A stretch of DNA of 64,000 nt from Malaya genurostris (taxonomy: Eukaryota > Arthropoda > Insecta > Diptera > Culicidae): NCBI RefSeq assembly GCF_030247185.1, contig NC_080571.1:109203128-109267127 (forward strand). The letters are read 5' to 3'. Shown here in pieces: positions 42,947 through 51,746 of the stretch (the stretch's first letter is position 1; every line of letters begins with the position of its first letter). The notes under the pieces are model-generated. The model was not told the DNA's origin and did not search any database. It saw only the letters and a list, made by a program, of their open reading frames with translations. A program made the translations under genes and the position numbers.

Positions 42947-44814
42947 GTGTTGATTGGCGGGGGCGAGTGCGCGTTTATAACATCTTCTAAAGTAATTTGA
43001 GGACGCGGTTGACTTTGCGAAGGTCCTGCTACTGGTATTTGTGTCACCGAATCATGAGACGAGTTTTGGTTCGATTGATGATTCTGAGTTGGTTGTTTAC
43101 TTTGAATGGATTGATAATTAGAGCGCGATTGATTGTTTTGGGTGTTGGAGGATGTATTAGACTGATTCCTAAGCTGGTTTGGTTGCTGGACAACGGCTGC
43201 CGTCTGACCCTTTTGTTGTGCTTGAGGCTGAGTTTTCGATTTCTTTTTTGTGTTTGCTTCGTTCCCATCAATTGCCTGAATAAACTTCTCAGTGCCAAAC
43301 ACCTTATTGTAGGCCGAAAAGTTTAGCGCATCCAGTTTCTGACCGGCGGCAACCAGTGTTTCCAAATTAACAATAGGAATGAATGTCATTTGGCGCTTGT
43401 AATCAATGCGCATGTTCTGTTGGATAATTTGTACCTTTTCATACTCTGGAATCTGAATACTCATGGTGCGAAAGAGTTTTTCTAATTCGAAATAATACTC
43501 ATGAAATGATTCATGCTTCTGTTGTCTCCGCTGGTATATTTTCATTTTGATCAAGGCGTCAAGATCAGGGTGCATGTAAGTACGTTTTAATTCAAATATT
43601 AGGTGCTGCCAATTTAGCAGTCTACCTGTGGTTCGCTGGGTCATATACCACTTAAGGGCTGATCCAGTAAACAAATGTACTGCTGATTCAAACAGTTCTG
43701 TTTCTGACACGTGTTCAGCCTGTGACAGTGCCTGAACAAGTTCCAAAAACTCGTTTAATTTCAAACCTTGATCATCACCACTATACTTAGTGATGTTCCA
43801 TTTGGATACTGGTAGCGTATGACGATTCTGAAAGGAAGCTGTGTTAGCGTTTGCAAATCTATGGTTCGGAATCGTAGGAGTATTATAGTGAGGGAAGGAA
43901 GGGGTGGGTAAAGCATCTTCAATCGGATTATCTAAGGGTGTAGTTGGTTGATTTGTAGCAGTGTTTTGAGGCGCTTCTTGCAATCTGGGACAATTGGAAA
44001 GGGGTAAGGAAGGGTTTTGGAAGGAAGGATACGAGAAACTAGAAAGAGAAAAATTTTGATTTTTGTTCGGTTGGTTATTAGATGGCTTAACAAAATGATT
44101 AGAAGTTTGGGTACCGGCATGTTTAACGTTCTTTCGTTGATTTAGTTCCTGTTCTAAATCCACAATTCTAGCTTGCAATGAATGAATCCAATCTATATCC
44201 CCTTGAGACAAAACGGATTGCCTTGGATGATTTACACATCCACGATCATTGTTTTCTAATTCATCATTTGTATCAAGTGCGTCACCGACGGTGTTACCTA
44301 CATCCGCATTCTCACCATCTAACGGTTCATTATCCTTACCCAAATTTAACGGATCATCAAAATTTGAAAAAATAATTTCTGTTAATTCAACGACGGTATT
44401 TTGTAAAAAACTATGTAAATTTGGTGAGCCACGCGCATCTGACAAAATCGTCACGATACGTACACCAACATGCAACAATCTCGTGTAGTAACATTTTTTC
44501 GCATCATCATTTTCCTCCTGTTCTATAGCTGCTTTAAGTTCAGAATATTTTTGAGAACAAACACTAATTTCCTTAGTCGGATCAACAGGTACGTGGGGTA
44601 GTATTTTATCTGCAGACTTTCCTCGCTCTGATCTTAACTGATCCCTTAACCACAATCGCTTTCGTGTTCTATCCAAACTTTCCCCTATGATGACCGATCG
44701 AACCGTCAGCTCGTGATCAAGCTCGTCATCAGCAAGAAATTCCACCTTTAAGTTGTAATACCATCCCATAAGCAATTCACTGGCTTGATCAAATGTAAAA
44801 CGTGACGAAGCCAT
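42775..44814 (-). CDS. gag: Gypsy gag: capsid/nucleocapsid polyprotein
   Basis: 679 codons. The N-terminal third is mixed and charged, with a helical segment (SLQARIVDLEQELNQRK, about 215-235). Next comes a Pro/Asn-rich linker and then a retrotransposon-gag capsid-like domain (LNEFLELVQALSQAEH through FHEYYFELEKLFRTM, about 340-470). After a long Gln/Asn/Ser-rich linker, the C-terminus has two zinc knuckles. One is classical (Cys624-Cys627-His632-Cys637); the other is variant (Cys645-Cys648-His657-Cys661, with an extra Cys658). The protein would assemble particles and bind genomic RNA. The 172-base overlap with pol is in the -1 frame. Intact. Confidence 0.93.
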   Translation of the reverse strand: MASSRFTFDQASELLMGWYYNLKVEFLADDELDHELTVRSVIIGESLDRTRKRLWLRDQLRSERGKSADKILPHVPVDPTKEISVCSQKYSELKAAIEQEENDDAKKCYYTRLLHVGVRIVTILSDARGSPNLHSFLQNTVVELTEIIFSNFDDPLNLGKDNEPLDGENADVGNTVGDALDTNDELENNDRGCVNHPRQSVLSQGDIDWIHSLQARIVDLEQELNQRKNVKHAGTQTSNHFVKPSNNQPNKNQNFSLSSFSYPSFQNPSLPLSNCPRLQEAPQNTATNQPTTPLDNPIEDALPTPSFPHYNTPTIPNHRFANANTASFQNRHTLPVSKWNITKYSGDDQGLKLNEFLELVQALSQAEHVSETELFESAVHLFTGSALKWYMTQRTTGRLLNWQHLIFELKRTYMHPDLDALIKMKIYQRRQQKHESFHEYYFELEKLFRTMSIQIPEYEKVQIIQQNMRIDYKRQMTFIPIVNLETLVAAGQKLDALNFSAYNKVFGTEKFIQAIDGNEANTKKKSKTQPQAQQKGQTAAVVQQPNQLRNQSNTSSNTQNNQSRSNYQSIQSKQPTQNHQSNQNSSHDSVTQIPVAGPSQSQPRPQITLEDVINAHSPPPINTCFNCGRIGHHFAMCRSPRGIFCSSCGLRGFPTNHCPYCLKNAAPANQNRRSHGQDA
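42791..42829 (-). promoter_or_regulatory. -1 programmed frameshift signal between gag and pol
   Basis: On the minus strand A-AAA-AAC (42829 to 42823) lies exactly in the X-XXY-YYZ register relative to gag codons 662-664. After an 8-base spacer, TGCGAAC (42814-42808) pairs perfectly with GTTCGCA (42797-42791) around a 10-base loop. A competing short hairpin, CGCAG/CTGCG, begins at the last base of the heptamer. A single backward slip puts the ribosome into the pol frame. Heptamer, spacing and stem match the known rules for retroviral -1 frameshifting. Function is inferred. Confidence 0.8.
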
Positions 44815-45209
44815 CTGTACTTAGACAATTATTACACTACCTAATAACACACGCTGGAAAGAATATTGCAATGAGATTGAACACACAGTAGAGAGACAAA
44901 GTTAAGTCTTGGTTGGTTTGCACATGCCTGCGCTATTATTGTGAAACAAAGCAAATGTGATCGATATTTCTGCCTGCCGTTCGCAATCTACGGATTTTTA
45001 TTTCGTATTTTTTTTTCATCACTCGCACCAGTCCGTCACAGAACAAATCACAATCTTCTCTCGGACCGCTGTATGAACTGAACGTTGTCCCGATGACTAA
45101 ACGTTTAATGAAAATTACGGAAGTAAATTGAATTTCCCCGGGAGACACTATGAAAAAAAGGGTTTTGCTTCTGGTCTCGGAAGCAAAGCACATTTTTCTT
45201 TTTATTTTG
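44815..45209 (-). other. Gypsy 5' leader
   Basis: Non-coding leader between the primer site and the gag ATG. It would hold packaging signals, but none is identifiable by eye. Confidence 0.6.
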
Positions 45210-45221
45210 CGTTGGGCGCCA
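45210..45221 (-). promoter_or_regulatory. tRNA-Lys primer binding site
   Basis: The minus strand reads TGGCGCCCAACG two bases inside the 5' LTR. This is complementary to the 3' CCA end of insect tRNA-Lys (…CGTTGGGCG-CCA). The 12-base match then breaks down. Confidence 0.85.
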
Positions 45222-45223
45222 AT

Positions 45224-46944
45224 TGTTACCTGATCAATTTTCTTTTTTTTTTATTCAACACTTGGTTGGCTGGCTATTGCGTACACGTGGTGTGTTCGCG
45301 CCACGTTTTACTCACCGGCTTTGGGTCGTTTTACTCTTTTGTCTCCAGAGGAAATTCTACGCGGGGAAGACTTTCAACCCTTTTACACTACGGTCACTGG
45401 GCGGAAGTCGTTTTCGAGCGGAAACAAGCAAATGGACTCATTATCTGTAAACTAACACAACACAACTTGAATACATTAAAGACCAGACATTTTATTAGAC
45501 ACTTCATCTTTTATATTTTCTAAAATTATTTTTTCACTTTTAATTTCAAGCTACTCAACAAGGGGGGGGATTGAATTTAATAAAGCGTGAATATTACTTG
45601 CGATTATTTTATTCAGATGATAACTGCTTCTGGAGCATCGTTGCGGCCGTGTGGAACGTTGGTCGACTTGTTGCAGCTGGCTGAAGACGGGACGCCGGTG
45701 GGGGTAGTACAGGACTCTTCCTCGGCAGCGGACTATGACGAACTATGAACTCCGGATGCTGCAGCAACTCGGCCTTTGTTGACGGAGGCCTGCGTTTCGC
45801 ACTTTTTAGAAGCCCGGGGAGCGGTACTGCGCGCACTTGATTCACTTACGAGTGTCTAACTATTAGTCGAGTGGGATTTATAACGTTTTCGGTCTGAACT
45901 GCCATACCCTACCGGCACTTGGGTAATGGCGTTCGTTGGCGTCTTTTTGGCTTGGCCAATCTTTGACCGTTTTTGTGCACTCGCGTCGTACGTACTACTC
46001 ATAAACTGTTCAAATAAACCGGTAACCACACTTATCCCACTCGACTGACCGAACGAAAACTAACGGACGTGTGGATCTTCCGAACGGTCGGGTAACTTGA
46101 TCCATCGATCAACTTTTCGCCAGAACAATCACTACTCACTTTTTAAACTTTTATTTCCGAAACGCGGGGTCACATTAGACTTGTGACACGCTGCTGCTGG
46201 TCTTCACTCCTCCGGGCAGGTCAACTAAAAGAGGCTTGATACCGCCTGCTCGGACCCTTTTATCTCCTCCCAGCTCATCCCCGCTACCACCCCCATCGAG
46301 CCCCGCCTAGAATCCTCCAACTCGATGACAATGATACAATGACGATGATGATGACAGAGAACGATATAAAGACCATCGACGATTACATTTTGTTCTTATG
46401 GTTGGTATCGATTTTGAATTTGAATTTTTATAGCAAATGACATATAGACTCTTGATACTAGGGCTTGTTTCCTTATTTTGATATTTTTTATTATAAATAG
46501 TTTTTTTTTGTTTATTGCATAATAAATGAATATGTGAATAAATGTGAGTAAACGAATAATATATAGTAAATATGAGTATAAATAAATAAATAAATAAATA
46601 AATATGTAAATAAATGAATAAATATATGAATAAATAAATAAATAGATAAATATGTAAATAAATGAATAAATATATGAATAAATAAATAAATAAATAAATA
46701 ATAAATAAGTAAATATATATATGAATGACTAAATGAATATTACTTTTAATTTAGATACCAACCACGGCTATTAAGCATAAATTAAACATCACTCAAACAT
46801 GAAATACGGAGGATAGACATTTAATTTATACTTAGACATTTACTTACAATTCTTTCAGGTGTACAACAATATTGATAGGGTAATGTATTCAAGTTGACCC
46901 AGTGACCATAGGTAATATTGTGACCAACCGAGTCAAAGGTCACA
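45224..46944 (-). repeat. Gypsy 5' LTR
   Basis: Near-identical partner of 37067-38788, beginning TGTTACCTGATCAATTTTC and ending CAAAGGTCACA on the plus strand. It would carry the promoter and polyadenylation signals of the element. It contains the same 78-codon proline-rich frame at 45609-45845. Confidence 0.95.
45609..45845 (-). other. Proline-rich 78-codon open frame within the 5' LTR
   Basis: Same protein as at 37453-37689. Located where a transcript starting in the LTR could include it upstream of gag. No recognised family. Confidence 0.3.
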
Positions 46945-46948
46945 AAGA
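46945..46948. repeat. Gypsy target-site duplication, right (AAGA)
   Basis: Matches 37063-37066. Confidence 0.8.
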
Positions 46949-47018
46949 ATACATCAGTTAATTGTAAAACAAGTTTTCCATGTGTTAAATAGATATTCCT
47001 ACAGTATAAATGATTCTA

Positions 47019-47933
47019 CAGGGTGATTTTTTAAGAGCTTGAGAACTTTTTTAAACAATAAAACGCATAAAATTTGCAAAATCTCATCGGTTCTTTATTT
47101 TAAACGTTAGATTGGTACATGACATTTACTTTTTGAAGATAATTTCATTTAAATGTTGACCGCGGCTGCGTCTTAGGTGGTCCATTCGGAAAATCCGCTT
47201 TTTTATCGACAAATTTTGTTCAGCGATGAGGCTCATTTCTGGTTGAATGGCTACGTAAATAAGCAAAATTGCCGCATTTGGAGTGAAGAGCAACCAGAAG
47301 CCGTTCAAGAACTGCCCATGCATCCCGAAAAATGCACTGTTTGGTGTGGTTTGTACGCTGGTGGAATCATTGGACCGTATTTTTTCAAAGATGCTGTTGG
47401 ACGCAACGTTACAGTGAATGGCGATCGCTATCGTTCGATGCTAACAAACTTTTTGTTGCCAAAAATGGAAGAACTGAACTTGGTTGACATGTGGTTTCAA
47501 CAAGATGGCACTACATGCCACACAGCTCGCGATTCTATGGCCATTTTGAGGGAAAACTTCGGAGAACAATTCATCTCAAGAAATGGACCGGTAAGTTGGC
47601 CACCAAGATCATGCGATTTGACGCCTTTAGACTATTTTTTGTGGGGCTACGTCAAGTCTAAAGTCTACAGAAATAAGCCAGTAACTATTCCAGCTTTGGA
47701 AGACAACATTTCCGAAGAAATTCGGGCGAAATGCTCGAAAAAGTTGCCCAAAATTGGACTTTCCGAATGGACCACCTAAGACGCAGCCGCGGTCAACATT
47801 TAAATGAAATTATCTTCAAAAAGTAAATGTCATGTACCAATCTAACGTTTAAAATAAAGAACCGATGAGATTTTGCAAATTTTATGCGTTTTATTGTTTA
47901 AAAAAGTTCTCAAGCTCTTAAAAAATCACCCTG
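47019..47933. mobile_element. DD41D Tc1/mariner-type element with 174-bp perfect TIRs
   Basis: Starts CAGGGTGATTTTTTAAG and ends with its complement, flanked by TA on both sides (47017-47018 and 47934-47935). Bases 47019-47192 are the exact reverse complement of the right end. The 915-bp element holds only the catalytic C-terminal part of a transposase. Counting gives 41 residues between the second and third catalytic Asp, as in DD41D families (rosa or VISITOR-like). The helix-turn-helix N-terminus is gone, so it is non-autonomous. Confidence 0.9.
47190..47826 (+). pseudogene. DD41D transposase, N-terminally deleted and frameshifted
   Basis: The readable frame starts beside the left TIR and immediately gives FSDEAHFWLNG (first Asp). 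It continues through WSEEQPEAV, TVWCGLYAGGIIGPYFF, WFQQDGTTCHTA (second Asp) and DLTPLDYFLWGYVK (third Asp). The N-terminal DNA-binding half is missing. A frameshift at about 47728-47731, after EEIRA, diverts the frame to a stop at 47777. The original frame continues into the right TIR and ends with a TAA at 47824-47826, its last residues being HLNEIIFKK. The left TIR carries an inverted copy of that C-terminal coding end. Confidence 0.85.
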
Positions 47934-47935
47934 TA

Positions 47936-48609
47936 TTTCATCTGAGAGTAATGTATTCTAGGACAGTTCATGTCAATGTTATTAAAACCGCTTAACGCTT
48001 AAAAATTTGCTGCTAAAGTGAAGTGGTACTATTTGTATTTTCTTGAAAGTGTATCTGTAGCAATAGGTTTACCAGCGAGCCATTCTACAAGTGATGTAAA
48101 AATTTCCTAATTCCCTGTGACCATTTTGCTGGTGAGTTCACTTTTGAGAATTGTAATCTTTTGGTTCATATCCATATCCTTTGTGAGTTTAGTGATAAAG
48201 ATATAACTTAATAAGGTAAAATTTCGTTGTTCAAGCAGTGAACGATTATCTGCCCCCGAAGAGGCTAACAGTAAAAAATATTTGTTGCAATTGGCGTTTT
48301 ATGTTCAATTAACTGAATAGTTGGTTGAAACAACTGAGACATTTTTTTGCTTTCATGCATACAAGTAACTTTGCTGGGATTGTGTCTTTGCTCAATTGCA
48401 CGAGTGACATCTCATTGAAACGTTTCATTGTTCGCTCAGGGTGTTTGGCATTGCTCAACTGAAACGTTTCATTACTTGTTGGGTGTCGTTGCTAAGCTGC
48501 CAGCACGATAAATCAAAAATGACAGATTAGTTAAAACAACAGTCGATTAGTTGTACCAAATTTTAACCACTCAAAATCAGAAAAACAACTAATATTTTAG
48601 TTGTTTTGC
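47936..48609. other. Interior of the CACGGA element, right part
   Basis: Non-coding. Rich in GTTGAAAC and TAGTTG motifs near the right end (48310-48610), also seen in the element at 62492. Confidence 0.4.
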
Positions 48610-48628
48610 GATCACTGGCTTTTCCGTG

Positions 48629-49350
48629 TGTATGTAACAAAACTATGCACTTACTTTTCTCGGAGATGGCTGAACCGATTTTCACAAACTAAAATTCACA
48701 TGAAAGGTCTCATGGTCCCATAGCTCGCTATTAAATTTCATCCCGATCCGACTTCCGGTTCCGGATATATAGGATGATATGTACCAAAAAAAATATGCAC
48801 TCACTTTTTTCAGAGATGGCTTAACGGATTTTCACAAACTTAGATTCAAATAAAAGATACAACGATCCCATAGCCTGCTATTGAATTTCATTTGGATCCG
48901 ACTTTCGGTTCCGGATGAGTGTCAAAGTTTTCAAATCGCCATATAGAATGTCAAGACGTATAACACGGAACACGTATAACACGCTGTAAAGGCTATAGTG
49001 GTCATCTGAATCTGGTTTCGGAAGAACTGGAAATGATGATTAAAAACGGTAACCAGGATCTCACTCACATTCCTTCAAGATGAACAAATCGATTTTCACA
49101 AATTTATAGGTTCAAAGAAAAAATCTTACAGTTTCATACGGAATTCCTAAGTTTGTTGTGAATACTACTTCCGGTTCCGGAACTATAGGGTAAACAGGAT
49201 TTGTAGAGTTTGTTAGATTAAGTCCGAACAAACTTTTCTACTTCTATACAATGAACAGTTTTTTTTGCGAATTCCACAGTAATATATATGATGTTATGAG
49301 TAACATGAGAAAGGCATCATTATACCATTAGGAGGATTAAAACAGGTTTT
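48629..49350 (+). repeat. Rep-A, right half of a split copy
   Basis: Resumes with TGTATGTAACAAAACTATGC and 'GAGATGGCTGAACCGATTTT', and contains several 'ATCCCGATCCGACTTCCGG' paragraphs. It ends with AAAGGCATCATTATACCATT at the family's right terminus. Confidence 0.7.
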
Positions 49351-51399
49351 TAGTTATTCATTTCAAAACTTATAGAGCGCCGGTCGAAAAAAATTATTTG
49401 AACTTTCTCCCGCTACAAAATTCTACTGATGAAGTGATAACAACGCATTCTTTCATAAAATTTTACATATAACATATGGATGCAAATGGCCGAATTACGT
49501 TCATGCCCAAATTCGGCTGAAGAGCTCTTTCCTAGTACCCTTTCACGGAACGTCCACATTAGCGAATGACAGATGGAGATCAATTTAGCCATTTGGGTGA
49601 AACAAATTGTAATTTCCGGTTGATGGAGAAAACTATGATTAAAATGATCGCTATCGGTGTCCATTTCGATTTCCTTTTTTTCTGGAATCCAACCCCGCTT
49701 GACTACCGACCATAATGATGCTGCGTAACAAGGTAATGGTGGAACGAAGTGCTTTTCGAATAGCGAACGTTGGGCCATTTGACAGCACATGATGTGTTCC
49801 AACTGCCAACCCTTGCATAAATCTGTCGGTCTCGCTAGGAAATATTGGCATTCCGTTCCGATCTACACCAGGTGAGTATCGACAGCCGTACTTCGTGCTA
49901 CGCTGAAAATGCAAATCCTACCGGTACGAATGCCACGTCGTTCAGCAAAAGAAGTATGGACCCAGGAAAAAGTTTTTATTTCCTACCTCTATTATAGCTC
50001 TTGCGATAAAGAACCCATGAATGTTCTGTGCTTGCTTATGAAGGCATTCTCGAATCTGCATGGCTGTGTGGAAGACCAGCAAAGTAATGAAACTGTGCTG
50101 TGCGAGAAGATAAAATAAAGCTACCTAGTTGAAAGTGGAATTGAGTTTTTAATACTGATTTATTTTAATTGATTCCGTTCTTTTATCGAACCTTCTCATA
50201 TGAGCCAGAGTGCAAACTCTCGCAGGCTCCAAACATTCACTTTGTACACTTCATACAAAAAAAAAACAGAAACTGTATGGTTACTTTGCATGCGTTGGGA
50301 AATTGGTTATGAATATTTTAGAAGTTTATGTTACATTGGTGCGTTTTTTCACTGCACGGTCTTTGTGCGGTGATATTTCATCGACAACTTTAAATGGAAC
50401 TTCTGCGTTGCTTCAGTATTTGTTTCCACCTGAAAGGTGCTTTTCATTTTCTTCACTGAATTATTTTTAAAGAAAATGATTGCCATTAGTATGGGACGAA
50501 CGATTTCATGGCCATCACGAAACAAGTTCTTGCACACATTGAAATTTACTACTAGACCGTTCGAAAATCAGTACTACAATGCAAAAATATATGAAATTTA
50601 CGAGTAGTGTAAAGTGACCTAAATTCACATATGACTCAATTCATAAAAGCTGAATTTTACTGTTGGATTATAGCAACCAACGATAATATAACAACAGAAA
50701 TGAATCACAATGAAACAAACAACAACAAGAATTACTTGAATCTTTGTCGCACATACACAGCCCTTCATGTTGGAAAGTAAAATTACATGTTTCAACACGT
50801 AAAAATGAATAAAAAATCTGCTCGAATATGTCGGTCTCAGAAGACTCGATTTACTCGATTTTTTATAAGTGTGTAAGAAGCTTTCCTGTTATGACGATAT
50901 TCACAGAACGTAAAAATATTACGCAAATCAAGCTATTTAAGAATGCTTGTAAGATGTTGAAGCATCCAGAAATGCAATTATTTTCATTATTATTAATAAA
51001 ATTTAATGATATTCATCTCAAGTATGATATTGTTAAGTTTAACGATAAGTTTGTAAATTTGCTTGAAAATCAATGTATGTTTTATGGCTTTGTAATGAAA
51101 GTATTCACTGTTCTAAAGCTACACAGATAAAATTATTTTGTTAACTAACATCATTTTTCATGCCCACATTTGGAGCAGGAAATAATATACTTTAGAAACA
51201 AAAATACAGTCTTATTCGTTGAAATATCAATGCATTCCAATTTAGTTTTATTTCGATGATGGTTTTTCAACCACCCTAAACCGTTAGGCTTTTTCCTAAA
51301 CCGTAAGGCTTTTTCAGAGTGATTTCGGTCTTTAATCGCTCCATTAATGAACGCTTATACTTGCATTGAGGTTGTCCTCCAAAAATATACTATGACCAT
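49351..51399. other. Unclassified DNA, no supported gene
   Basis: Several open frames of 60-130 codons on both strands lack recognisable domains or splice context. The frame at 50828-51130 (plus, 100 codons, rich in Lys, Phe and Leu) is the least biased, but I cannot name it. Confidence 0.4.
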
Positions 51400-51746
51400 C
51401 CCAGAAAACCGGCATCATGATCTTTCCGACACATTGAGTCTCTTTTCCAGCCATTTGTGCCGCTTCAAAGCACCACTTAAATCCATTGTCGGGTCCTAAA
51501 CAAGTATGTGCGGGATCCAGCGGTAGGATTGACCAACTATGATAAACTCGCGCACTTTCTCATTCAAGTCTTCCAATACAATTTAGTGTCTTTTTATTAT
51601 TGTCGCCCCGGATCTAACCTTCATTTTATTTAATTTTGACACTGTTCGCTTTGTATCAAACAATTTTTTGTCTCTGTTTCTGATTTCGGGAGGAGCCAGG
51701 GCCCCTCGCCCCCCCCCCCCCCCCCCCCTATCTGGATACGTGCCTG
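51400..51746 (+). repeat. Second copy of the dispersed repeat ending in a hAT-MITE right end
   Basis: Shares ordered phrases with 22171-22673: GATCTTTCCGACACATTGAG, GTCCATTGTCGGG(TCC) and ATCCAGCGGTAGGAT. It ends in a hAT MITE-like piece (TGATTTCGGGAGGAGCC, then GGATACGTGCCTG). A 20-base C run lies at 51709-51728. Confidence 0.5.
51709..51728. repeat. Poly-C tract (20 bases)
   Basis: Uninterrupted C homopolymer within the MITE-like right end. Other family members have shorter C runs at this place (60477-60483 and 22651-22657). Confidence 0.9.

Larger units (their letters stand above)
37067..46944 (-). mobile_element. Full-length Ty3/gypsy LTR retrotransposon (9.88 kb)
   Basis: Bounded by 1.72-kb direct repeats, a 4-bp target duplication and TG...CA ends. 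The minus strand reads 5' LTR (45224-46944), tRNA-Lys primer site, gag, pol (protease, RT, RNase H, integrase), polypurine tract, 3' LTR (37067-38788). The domain order and the FLGMANYYRRFIPNFS box are those of Ty3/gypsy. There is no envelope-like frame in the 873 bp between pol and the 3' LTR. Gag and pol are both open, and the LTRs differ by only about two substitutions and a few small indels, so the insertion is recent and possibly still competent. Confidence 0.95.
36762..48628. mobile_element. TIR element (CACGGA ends) inserted in Rep-A and expanded by later insertions
   Basis: The left end CACGGAGAACCTGCAGATC and the inverted right end CACGGAAAAGCCAGTGATC (complement of 48610-48628) match at about 15 of the first 19 positions. 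Just outside lie the two halves of one Rep-A copy. Removing the gypsy element (37067-46944) and the DD41D element (47019-47933) leaves about 1.07 kb of element DNA. Its terminal motif and AGTTGTTTT-rich subterminal parts resemble the 1.22-kb element at 62492-63711. The target duplication is unclear (flanks TGTATATG and TGTATGTA). No transposase is seen. Confidence 0.55.

Noticed and set aside
43044..43298. Minus-strand basic frame inside gag
   Set aside because: Alternative-frame shadow of the Gln/Asn-rich gag linker.
37067..46944. LTR pair as an assembly duplication
   Set aside because: The copies flank a coherent gag-pol with primer site and polypurine tract, show a target duplication, and differ at several bases.
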